DNA from: Planctomycetes bacterium UBA1662
Lineage (GTDB): Bacteria > Planctomycetota > UBA8108
NCBI GenBank assembly: GCA_002320775.1
Contig: DCKY01000245.1
Coordinates: forward strand, 1-13,067
Direction of reading: 5' to 3'
Length of the DNA stretch: 13,067 bases
Shown: positions 1 to 6,712 of the stretch, piece by piece
How positions within the stretch are numbered: position 1 is the stretch's first letter
Layout: every line of letters begins with the position of its first letter
Notes under the pieces: generated by a model
Told to the model about the DNA's origin: nothing
What the model saw: only the letters and a program-made list of their open reading frames with translations
The model's database searches: none
Translations under genes and position numbers: made by a program

Positions 1-265
<265 letters not shown>

Positions 266-301
266 AATATTCACCTACCCGGCAAGACAGACTGAATGTC
301 A

Positions 302-326
302 GGCGATGAAAGCAAAAGCTTTCGCC
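302..326 (-). other. Leader hairpin upstream of 16S
   Basis: On the minus strand GGCGAAAGC (326-318), loop TTTT, then GCTTTC-ATC-GCC (313-302) forms a nine-base-pair stem with a three-base bulge, 37-61 bases before the mature 16S start. It is probably part of the precursor leader structure that guides 16S folding or processing. There is no T-run after it, so it is not a terminator. Confidence 0.4.
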
Positions 327-370
327 CTTAACGACATCCTGCCCCCCATTACCGGGAATGTATTTGAAGG

Positions 371-429
371 AAAAAAACAGGTTTGCCAACACATGAACCG
401 GTCAGACAAGCCGACCAGCTCGTTGGCAA
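371..429 (-). terminator. Terminator-like hairpin with T-run in the rRNA leader
   Basis: On the minus strand TTGCCAAC (429-422) pairs perfectly with GTTGGCAA (390-383). An inner stem CTGGTC (418-413) pairs with GACCGG (403-398) with one mismatch. After five bases a run of seven T (377-371) follows. The shape resembles an intrinsic terminator or attenuator, although the gap between stem and T-run is longer than in efficient terminators. It lies between boxA and 16S. It may equally be a pre-16S folding or RNase III processing structure. Confidence 0.3.
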
Positions 430-461
430 TACTCACGCTCGATCCTCACAGGAATTCAAAT

Positions 462-473
462 TGTCAAAGAGCA
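462..473 (-). promoter_or_regulatory. rRNA boxA antitermination element
   Basis: The minus strand reads TGCTCTTTGACA, one base different from the E. coli rrn boxA TGCTCTTTAACA. In the leader RNA boxA binds NusB-NusE (S10) and, with NusA and NusG, makes RNA polymerase resist Rho-dependent termination and supports rRNA folding. It sits about 120 bases after the predicted transcript start and about 195 bases before 16S, which is an expected place. No clear boxB hairpin was seen just upstream. Confidence 0.75.
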
Positions 474-596
474 CAGAAAGCCGTCACCTTATAGGGACAA
501 CGACCCCCTGGTATTTTACTGGCCTGTTCCGCGCTGCCACCGACCACCTTCCCTATCGGGAATGCACTCTACATCGCGAAAAGCCGCAAACCCCGA

Positions 597-624
597 ATGA
601 TAGCTTAAGCAATTCGACAGTCAA
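597..624 (-). promoter_or_regulatory. rRNA operon promoter (sigma-70 type)
   Basis: On the minus strand a -35 box TTGACT (624-619) is followed after 16 bases by a -10 box TATCAT (602-597) and then TCGGGG, a GC-rich discriminator like those of growth-rate-controlled rRNA promoters. The predicted transcript start is near 590. Bases upstream of -35 (about 628-649) are A-rich and could act as an UP element. The location directly before a 16S leader with boxA supports the call. The start site is inferred, not shown. Confidence 0.68.
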
Positions 625-632
625 TGGTGTTT

Positions 633-1496
633 TCAGGTCTTTTCTTTCTTTTCTCGAATATCTGATATTACCGGCACTGCGGCAGCCCGATTATCAGACG
701 GTCTGGAATAGATCCACGCAAGCACAACTCCAAAGAGCAGAACGACCGCCAGGGAGTAGTTTTGCGAGACGGTTAAGCCGGTAAGAGTCAAAGGAGTGTC
801 GTTCCTCAACCCCTCGATAAAAAATCGGCCTGTACCGTAGAGGAACCAGAGGAGAGGCATCCCCGCCCCACGTGGCGCGTAACCTCTTCCTACATAATAC
901 AATAGGAGAAAAAAGAGCAGGAAATCATGCCCGGCCTGGTAGAGCTGAGCGGGATGTACGGCCTCCATGACTTCACCCCGCTGAAGCAGGCCCATATTGA
1001 ATTGATGGGACCAGGGCGGGGAGTCCTCAGGAAAATGGACACCGATCGCATAGCTTTCGCTGCAAACCCTGCCGTAGCAGCAGCCATTCATGAAACAACC
1101 CAACCGACCAAAGGCCAGACCGATCGGCGCGACGATGCCAGACACATCCATATAATCCAGGACCGAGAGCTTCTTCCAGCTCATGTAAATCAACCCGCCA
1201 AGACAGCCGCCTGTTACTCCCCCGTAAAGTACGAGTCCACCCTCCCAGATCTTGAAAAAAGCGAAAGGGGATCTGTGCTGGAACTCGGCGGAATAGTTCA
1301 GAATGTAGAACATGGTGCGTCCGCCAAGGATTCCGCTCAGCAACATGACCATGCTCAGGTCGTAGAAGACATCCTCCATGCCCCACTTGCGAACAATGCG
1401 GGTGGCCATATAGACCGTCAGCAGGTAGCCCAGAACGATCATCAGGCCGTAACCGTGAATCGGCAGTCCGAAGAGCTCAAAGATGACAGGTCGCAT
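633..1496 (-). CDS. lgt: Phosphatidylglycerol--prolipoprotein diacylglyceryl transferase
   Basis: Lgt is the inner-membrane enzyme that moves diacylglycerol from phosphatidylglycerol onto the lipobox cysteine of prolipoproteins, the first step of lipoprotein maturation. The 287-residue product has the usual family length and several membrane segments (about 15-33, 47-67, 86-106, 116-130, 190-203, 213-222, 245-263). Family motifs seen are HGYG (14-17), WEGGLVLYGG (84-93), the signature GRLGCFMNGCCYG (130-142), HPAQLYQ (181-187) and RFFIEGLRND (224-233). The GC-F-x-x-GCCYG variant is common outside the Proteobacteria. The start is backed by an AGGGG ribosome-binding site nine to ten bases upstream. 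The tail after residue 264 is hydrophilic and ends in the charged run REKKEKT, whose codons overlap the A-rich region upstream of the rRNA promoter. No terminator is visible between its stop and that promoter. Divergent from dxr. Confidence 0.97.
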   Translation of the reverse strand: MRPVIFELFGLPIHGYGLMIVLGYLLTVYMATRIVRKWGMEDVFYDLSMVMLLSGILGGRTMFYILNYSAEFQHRSPFAFFKIWEGGLVLYGGVTGGCLGGLIYMSWKKLSVLDYMDVSGIVAPIGLAFGRLGCFMNGCCYGRVCSESYAIGVHFPEDSPPWSHQFNMGLLQRGEVMEAVHPAQLYQAGHDFLLFFLLLYYVGRGYAPRGAGMPLLWFLYGTGRFFIEGLRNDTPLTLTGLTVSQNYSLAVVLLFGVVLAWIYSRPSDNRAAAVPVISDIREKKEKT

Positions 1497-1527
1497 GTAT
1501 CGGGGTCCCCTGATTTTCTACACCGGA

Positions 1528-1556
1528 ATACTATAGCGAACCCAATCCAAGGTCAA
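1528..1556 (-). promoter_or_regulatory. Candidate promoter of lgt
   Basis: On the minus strand TTGACC (1556-1551) is followed after 17 bases by TAGTAT (1533-1528), with an overlapping alternative TATAGT (1535-1530) at 15-base spacing. Transcription would start near 1521 and give a short leader of about 25 bases before the lgt start. Sequence match only. No equally good promoter was found for the divergent dxr gene in the 165-base gap 1497-1661. Confidence 0.45.
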
Positions 1557-1661
1557 AGCCGCTGGAGGCGGGAAGCATCTTTGTGGAAAAAGATGTCCGG
1601 GACAGCTATCCTTCGGACCGGCTTCGACCCTGACCTCCTTTTAGACAGCGAGAACCACTAA

Positions 1662-2855
1662 ATGGCCAAGAAGAGAGTTCTGCTCCTGGGTTCGACAGGA
1701 TCTATCGGAGAGAACACCGACAGGGTGGTTCAGAATCTGGCCGAAGAGCTCGAGCTTGTTGGACTTGCGGCCCACTCCAGTTGGGAGCGCCTGCTCGAGC
1801 AGATAGCAGCGCACCACCCCGAAGCGGTTGCACTGGTCGATCCCGAGGCTGCCGGTAAGCTTCGCGCAGCGCTTGAGAAAGCCGATGACAAAGCCAACGC
1901 TCTCCCCCGGATCTACGAAGGAGAGGAAGGGCTCGTCAAGCTCGTGCGGGAGACGGAGGCCGATGTCCTTGTCGCCGCCATCTCCGGAGCCGCCGGGCTG
2001 CCTGCCAACATTGCGGCCCTCGAGACCGGTAAAGACCTGGCCCTCGCCAATAAGGAATCGCTCGTCATGTCAGGCTCCATACTCACCCGGCTGGCACGGG
2101 AAAATGACCGCCGGATCCTACCTGTCGACAGCGAGCACTCGGCCATCTTTCAGTCACTCGAAGCCGGCAGCCGCGAAGAGGTGGGACGTGTCATCCTGAC
2201 CGCCTCGGGAGGTCCCTTTCGCCAGGCGAGCGCGGAAGAGTTGGAAAAGGTTACACGCCAGGATGCTCTCAACCATCCTACCTGGGAGATGGGAGAAAAA
2301 ATCACCATCGACTCGGCCACCCTGATGAACAAGGCCCTGGAGATTATCGAAGCCTGCTGGTTATTCGACCTTCCGCCGGAACAGATCGAGGTGGTCGTGC
2401 ATCCCCAATCGATCATCCATTCACTTGTCGAATACAGGGACGGATCCACCATCTGCCAACTGGGTCCTCCGGACATGAGGGTTCCGATCCAATACGCCCT
2501 GACCTATCCTCGCAGGCGGCCGCTGCCAACGGAGCAGCTCAGCCTGCCCGAGCTCGGGCAGCTCACCTTCGAGTCCCCTGACACCGAACGTTTCCCGGCC
2601 TTACGGCTGGCCTACGAAGTTCTGGAACAGGGAGGAACGGCAGCTACGGTCTTTAACGCTGCCAACGAGGTCGCGGTAGCTGCGTTTCTTAAGGAAGAAA
2701 TACCTTTTCTGGGCATTCTCAAGGTGGTAGAGAACTGCCTGAAACAGCACAATGTCGTGGAGAATCCCGATCTGGAAAACATATTCGCCGCTGATGAATG
2801 GGCCAGGCTGGAAACAGAAAAAATACTCGAACTTGACTGCAAAGAAAGCTCCTGA
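1662..2855 (+). CDS. dxr: 1-deoxy-D-xylulose 5-phosphate reductoisomerase
   Basis: Dxr (IspC) converts 1-deoxy-D-xylulose 5-phosphate to 2-C-methyl-D-erythritol 4-phosphate with NADPH and a divalent metal, the committed step of the MEP isoprenoid pathway in the cytoplasm. At 397 residues it matches the family length. The N-terminal NADPH-binding loop is GSTGSIG (10-16). The metal-binding triad corresponds to D156, E158 (in PVDSEHS) and E227 (in DSATLMNKALE). The substrate loop has NHPTWEMG with H205 and W208, and TASGGPFR (180-187) and VVHPQSIIHS (245-254) are also intact. It is the first of three same-strand genes (dxr, rseP-like, plsC). dxr next to rseP is a common bacterial arrangement. 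The ribosome-binding site is weak. The start was chosen because the Rossmann fold begins at once after it. Confidence 0.98.
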   Translation: MAKKRVLLLGSTGSIGENTDRVVQNLAEELELVGLAAHSSWERLLEQIAAHHPEAVALVDPEAAGKLRAALEKADDKANALPRIYEGEEGLVKLVRETEADVLVAAISGAAGLPANIAALETGKDLALANKESLVMSGSILTRLARENDRRILPVDSEHSAIFQSLEAGSREEVGRVILTASGGPFRQASAEELEKVTRQDALNHPTWEMGEKITIDSATLMNKALEIIEACWLFDLPPEQIEVVVHPQSIIHSLVEYRDGSTICQLGPPDMRVPIQYALTYPRRRPLPTEQLSLPELGQLTFESPDTERFPALRLAYEVLEQGGTAATVFNAANEVAVAAFLKEEIPFLGILKVVENCLKQHNVVENPDLENIFAADEWARLETEKILELDCKESS

Positions 2856-2950
2856 AACTGGCGAAGAAAAGAAAAGAGTCACCAACTGACCCAGCCGGAA
2901 AGTGCCGGGACCTCAAACGACAAATGGCAATAAAGACCCCCCATTAACCT

Positions 2951-5197
2951 ATGACCGTAATCTACGCATTTCTCGCAATCGGAATCATCATCTTCCTGCA
3001 TGAGCTCGGGCACTTCATGGCCGCGAAGTTCGTTGGAGTTCCCGTCGAACGATTCGCCCTCGGCTTCGATCCCTATAAGCTGCGCCTGTTCTCTTTCAAG
3101 CCGGGCGAATATATCGAATTTCTTGGCAGGTTTCGAATCTCACTTGGAGCCTCGAATGCTGCCGTAGGCGACAGCCAGGATCCCGACCAGTCGGCAAATG
3201 GAACCACCTCCCCCGCCGCCTCCAGCCCGGGAGAAAACGTACAGACCGAATACCTCATCGGCCTCGTACCATTCGGAGGCTACGTCAAAATGACCGGCGA
3301 AAACCCCGAAGAAGAAGGGGCCTCCCCTGACGGACTGCAGAACAAATCAGCTGGCGCGCGAGCCCTCGTATTCGTCGCAGGGGTCGTGATGAACGTCATC
3401 TCCGGCTTCTTCTTTTTCATTCTGGCATTCTCCGCCGGTGTCGAATTTCCGGCGGCAACGGTCGGTGGAACGATCCAGGGAATGCCGGCCTGGGAAGCAG
3501 GACTGCGGACCGGTGACCAAATCGTAGAGGTCGATGGGAAACCCGTCAAAGAATACACGGAGGTGCTGCTCGGCATAGCTCTTGGAGAGAGGGGAACCAA
3601 GGTGGATATCAAGGTTGAGCGCCCCGCCTCAAAGCCCGGCGACAGCCCCGTGACCCTGGACTTCTCGGTTCCAAGAGCCTGGAACGCCGCCCGGGGCATG
3701 AGCTCCATCGGCCTCCAGCAGGTTTCCGCCGCGGCGACCCTGGCTGGAGAGCCGCCGAACGATTCCGCTGCTCACAAGGCGGGATTGAAGAAGGGCGACC
3801 GCATCGTCGGCGCGACCCTGGGCGGGATAGAGCTCCCTCCCCTGCCCAGCCAGCAGCTCATGCGTGTCCTCCTCCATCACATACAGTTGTTTCCAGCTGA
3901 AGCCGTTGACCTGGCGGTGGCAAGAGACGGGCACCCGTCGCCTCTCAAGATCCGGCTTGAAGCTCCCCAGGACCCCAAGGCCCCAGTGGTGCCAAGAATT
4001 GGCGTAGCTGCAGGAGGGGGCACATTCGTCAAGAACATAGCCGGAGGCTCCGATGCCGAGAGCATCTTCAAGCCGGGTGACCGGCTTCTCTCCATCGACG
4101 GAGAACCGGTGCACAGTATGCAATGGGAGCAATTGTCGAAACACTACGCGAAGGACTCCCTCGCCCTCAAGCTCCTCAGGGCTGGAAAAGAAAACGAAGC
4201 CGTTCTCAGCGGAAAGAAGCTCCTGCGGTTGCTGCTCACTGACGAGGTCCAGTGGACCGGGAGAGACCTGGAGGTTGGGGCCCTGCCTGAAGGAAACGCC
4301 GCCTACAAGGCCGGCTTGAGAAAAAGTGACCGGGTTCTTCGGATTGGCGATAGAGAGGTTTACTCCATCGAGGACCTCTCGGCTTACCTGGCTGAAAACA
4401 CCCAGGAGAACCACGAACTCGTGGTCAGCAGAAAAAGCGAAGAGAAGAAGCTGACCCTTTCCGCTGGCGCCTTGGAAGAAGATGCCGGAATCACCTGGAG
4501 AACCTTTCCGACGATCTCTATGGTCACTCCGAACGGTCCCGCGGCCAGGGCGGGAATCACCGCCGGCTCAAAGATTCACGAAATCAACGGCAAGGAGATC
4601 TTCAGCTTTGCCGATCTGTCGGCCGGCATCACGGCCTATGCCGGCGAAAACAAGGATTCCGAAGCTGCCGGAAAGCTGAAGATCGGGTGGATCGACGCTA
4701 AGGGAGACAAACAGGAGGGAAGCCTGGCGGCCGCTTCGCCCGCGCCTGCCAACTGGGGCTTCGTGCTCAAGAGCGCCACCGTGGTGGTTAATGCCGGAAT
4801 AGGAGGATCCTTCAAGCTTGGTATCGAACGCAGCATCATTACCGTCGACCAGGTCTTCCTGACCCTTCGAAGCCTGATCCGAAGAGATGTCGAAGCCAAG
4901 AACCTCGCCGGACCGGTCGGTATCATTCACATCTTTTCTCGAGTGGCGGCCGGAAGCCTGGTCCAGCTGCTGTTCTGGATGGGAATGGTCAGCATGAACC
5001 TCGCCGTGCTCAATCTCCTTCCGATCCCGATCCTGGATGGGGGGCATCTCTTCTTCCTGTTGATTGAAAAGCTCAAGGGCTCTCCAGTGAGCACACGTAT
5101 CCAGTTCGCCTCGATGCAGGTCGCCATGATTCTATTCCTGTCGATGGCTCTCTACGTCACCTGGAATGACATCACCCGCCTCTTCTCCGGATTTTAA
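2951..5197 (+). CDS. rseP: RseP-family site-2 zinc metalloprotease with about five PDZ modules
   Basis: Membrane-embedded M50/S2P protease; relatives cut anti-sigma factors or leftover signal peptides inside the membrane. The zinc motif HELGH is at 17-21 in the first membrane helix, and the second conserved motif, NLLPIPILDGGH (688-699), supplies the third zinc ligand, D696. PFGGYVKM (107-114) is the family membrane-associated beta element. Membrane segments are near 2-22, 138-161, 672-703 and 718-737. Between them I read five PDZ-like repeats, each with a (x)AGL/FK-x-GD-x-hxxhxGxxh core: about 168-240, 253-337, 348-428, 438-505 and 512-595. E. coli RseP has two PDZ domains in about 450 residues and B. 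subtilis RasP one in about 420, so 748 residues is unusually long. A Ser/Pro/Gly-rich stretch (66-98) is inserted between HELGH and PFGGY. The 95-base gap after dxr and the lack of a clear Shine-Dalgarno leave the start supported mainly by homology. No anti-sigma target is in the window. Confidence 0.95.
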   Translation: MTVIYAFLAIGIIIFLHELGHFMAAKFVGVPVERFALGFDPYKLRLFSFKPGEYIEFLGRFRISLGASNAAVGDSQDPDQSANGTTSPAASSPGENVQTEYLIGLVPFGGYVKMTGENPEEEGASPDGLQNKSAGARALVFVAGVVMNVISGFFFFILAFSAGVEFPAATVGGTIQGMPAWEAGLRTGDQIVEVDGKPVKEYTEVLLGIALGERGTKVDIKVERPASKPGDSPVTLDFSVPRAWNAARGMSSIGLQQVSAAATLAGEPPNDSAAHKAGLKKGDRIVGATLGGIELPPLPSQQLMRVLLHHIQLFPAEAVDLAVARDGHPSPLKIRLEAPQDPKAPVVPRIGVAAGGGTFVKNIAGGSDAESIFKPGDRLLSIDGEPVHSMQWEQLSKHYAKDSLALKLLRAGKENEAVLSGKKLLRLLLTDEVQWTGRDLEVGALPEGNAAYKAGLRKSDRVLRIGDREVYSIEDLSAYLAENTQENHELVVSRKSEEKKLTLSAGALEEDAGITWRTFPTISMVTPNGPAARAGITAGSKIHEINGKEIFSFADLSAGITAYAGENKDSEAAGKLKIGWIDAKGDKQEGSLAAASPAPANWGFVLKSATVVVNAGIGGSFKLGIERSIITVDQVFLTLRSLIRRDVEAKNLAGPVGIIHIFSRVAAGSLVQLLFWMGMVSMNLAVLNLLPIPILDGGHLFFLLIEKLKGSPVSTRIQFASMQVAMILFLSMALYVTWNDITRLFSGF

Positions 5198-5250
5198 CCA
5201 CCGGGAATAAAGAAACGCGGCGTCTCCGCTCGCTGGTTCCGAAAGACAGA

Positions 5251-5970
5251 ATGATCTACCTGCGATCCATCTTATTCGAATGCGCCTTCGTCTTCCTGAC
5301 CTTCTGCCTTGCCCTGGCGAACTGTATTCTCGGTTTATTCAACAGGCGAATCATCATAGCCACCGGCCGGGTCTGGGGAAGAGCGACCACCCTGCTGCTG
5401 CGCCTGCTCTGTGGAATCACCATAGAAGTTCGCGGGCGGGAACATATCCCCGAGGGGGCGGCCATCGTGGCCTCGAAGCATCAATCCACCCTCGAGGCCG
5501 TTCTCTTTGCCGATTTCCTCTCTGACCCGATCTTTTCCATGAAGGAGGAGCTTACCCGGATACCCCTGCTGGGATATTCGATCCGCAGATCCGGCGCGAT
5601 ACCTATCAAGAGAAGCGGCGGTGCCTCCTCCTTGAGAATGCTGATTCGCCGCGCGAAGGAAGCCTTCAAGGAAGGCAAGCAGCTGCTGATCTTCCCCGAA
5701 GGAACCCGCACGCCCCCCCGCACCAGGGGAAAATACAACCCTGGCGTGGCTGCCCTCTATTCACGCTGCGATGTTCCGGTGACACCCGTAGCCCTGAACT
5801 CGGGCTCCTTCTGGGCACGCCGCACCCTGCTCAAGCCGCCGGGGCGGATCATCATCGAGTTCCTGCCGGCCATCGAGACCGGCCTGGAGAGAAGAGCCTT
5901 CCAGGAACTCCTCGAGAACAGCATCGAGGAGGCCACGATGAAGCTCGAGCAGGAATCCCCAGGCACCTGA
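5251..5970 (+). CDS. plsC: Lysophospholipid acyltransferase, PlsC type
   Basis: Probable 1-acyl-sn-glycerol-3-phosphate acyltransferase, which adds the second acyl chain to give phosphatidic acid at the inner membrane. The 239-residue protein has an N-terminal hydrophobic segment (about 5-32) and the family motifs: I, KHQSTLE (76-82), an H-X4-E form of the usual H-X4-D; II, RRSGAIPIKR (112-121); III, FPEGTR (148-153); IV, VPVTPVALN (175-183). The KHQS-x-x-E form is known in part of the PlsC family, so activity is not in doubt on that ground. It is 53 bases downstream of the protease gene on the same strand and is probably in the same transcript. Its stop converges with the next gene, 34 bases apart, with no hairpin terminator seen. 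A related lysophospholipid or ornithine-lipid acyltransferase role cannot be excluded. Confidence 0.92.
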   Translation: MIYLRSILFECAFVFLTFCLALANCILGLFNRRIIIATGRVWGRATTLLLRLLCGITIEVRGREHIPEGAAIVASKHQSTLEAVLFADFLSDPIFSMKEELTRIPLLGYSIRRSGAIPIKRSGGASSLRMLIRRAKEAFKEGKQLLIFPEGTRTPPRTRGKYNPGVAALYSRCDVPVTPVALNSGSFWARRTLLKPPGRIIIEFLPAIETGLERRAFQELLENSIEEATMKLEQESPGT

Positions 5971-6004
5971 AACGAGCGGCGGCGGCAGCCCGGCAGGATG
6001 GGGT

Positions 6005-6703
6005 TCAGGTGGCCCGCCAACCTTCAGGAGCCAGGAGCTCATGCGGCCTGTAGGCGGCCTTGTACTCCATGGACTTGCAGCCGTTAACGTAATAGCCCAG
6101 GTAGAGATGCTGCTTGCCCAGCCGCCGAGCCTCTTCAATCTCACAGAGAACATCAAAAACACCCAGGCTCCGCCTGGGAAAGTCGGGATCGATAAAGGCG
6201 TAGATGGAGTTCAGTGATCGTTCCGCCTCACCAACATAAGCAACAGCGACCAGGCGCTCATCGAGGCGGTAGCAGAACTCGAGAGTTGAGACCGCGTTGA
6301 AACAAAAGGTCTCATAGTACTCCTCCGGGCTCATCGTGGCTGAAGGCCAGTCTCTGCGAGCCTCGCGGTCGGCATGATGCCCCCTGTAGAGATCCAGCCG
6401 CTCCTCGTCAATCCTGGGTTCTCCGACCTCGACCCGCAAATCCGAGTTTTTCCGCAAAACTCTGCGCTGGCTTCTTGAAGGCTCGAAGCGATCGACCGGC
6501 ACCCTGATGGAGAGACACTCGGAACAGCCGCTGCAGAGAGGGCTGAACAGGATGCTGCCGAAGCGCCGCCAACCCTTCTCGAGCTTCTCGTCGTATTCGC
6601 TTGGCAGCAGGTCGGCAACGAGCTGGTACCTCGTCCTGGCCTCCCGTCCGGGAAGATAGGGACAAGGCTCAGGCTCGGTATCCAGCTGCGCGACCTCGAT
6701 CAT
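6005..6703 (-). CDS. bpt: Aminoacyl-tRNA--protein transferase (Bpt/ATE family)
   Basis: The family transfers leucine (bacterial Bpt) or arginine (eukaryotic ATE1) from tRNA to an N-terminal Asp or Glu, making an N-degron read by ClpS-ClpAP. The 232-residue protein is of normal bacterial length. Family marks are PCPYLPGREA near the N terminus with C14, the cysteine set CSGCSEC (57-63), the block RVPVDRF-PSRSQRRVLRKN (67-86), AFIDPDFPRRSLG (169-180) and YVNGCKSMEYKAAYRPHEL near the C terminus. Leucyl specificity is inferred from the bacterial setting and is not seen directly. The start is backed by GAGG in TTGAGGTGG just upstream, which overlaps the stop region of the preceding gene. Only nine bases separate the two, so translation is probably coupled. 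No clpS or clpA is in the window. Confidence 0.9.
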   Translation of the reverse strand: MIEVAQLDTEPEPCPYLPGREARTRYQLVADLLPSEYDEKLEKGWRRFGSILFSPLCSGCSECLSIRVPVDRFEPSRSQRRVLRKNSDLRVEVGEPRIDEERLDLYRGHHADREARRDWPSATMSPEEYYETFCFNAVSTLEFCYRLDERLVAVAYVGEAERSLNSIYAFIDPDFPRRSLGVFDVLCEIEEARRLGKQHLYLGYYVNGCKSMEYKAAYRPHELLAPEGWRAT

Positions 6704-6712
6704 CCATCCACC

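Larger units (their letters stand above)
266..596 (-). other. rRNA operon leader (transcribed, non-coding)
   Basis: About 330 bases separate the inferred promoter from the mature 16S start. No coding region is convincing on either strand; short open frames here have no ribosome-binding site or recognisable product. On the minus-strand RNA it holds, in order, a boxA antitermination element (473-462), a large composite hairpin (429-383) followed by a T-run (377-371), and a bulged hairpin (326-302) about 40 bases before 16S. This is lower in GC than the neighbouring genes, as expected for an rRNA leader. A second promoter (P2) was looked for and no pair of -35/-10 boxes with good spacing was seen. 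Confidence 0.7.

Noticed and set aside
480..596. Second rRNA promoter (P2) in the leader
   Set aside because: TATAAG and TAAAAT sequences occur on the minus strand, but neither has a -35-like hexamer at 15-19 bases.
306..784. Two short plus-strand frames across the rRNA leader
   Set aside because: They lie antisense to the rRNA promoter, boxA and leader structures and the lgt end, with no recognisable product.
927..1661. Plus-strand frame of about 244 codons running up to dxr
   Set aside because: Most of it is antisense to lgt, and the translation looks like an antisense shadow. It ends directly before dxr only because the dxr frame is different.
5476..5496. PlsC active-site motif with Glu in place of Asp (H-X4-E)
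   Set aside because: At first it looked like a damaged catalytic motif, but KHQS-x-x-E is an established variant in this family and the other motifs are intact.
5971..6004. Possible bidirectional terminator between convergent plsC and bpt
   Set aside because: The 34-base gap is GC-rich but shows no convincing stem or T-run.
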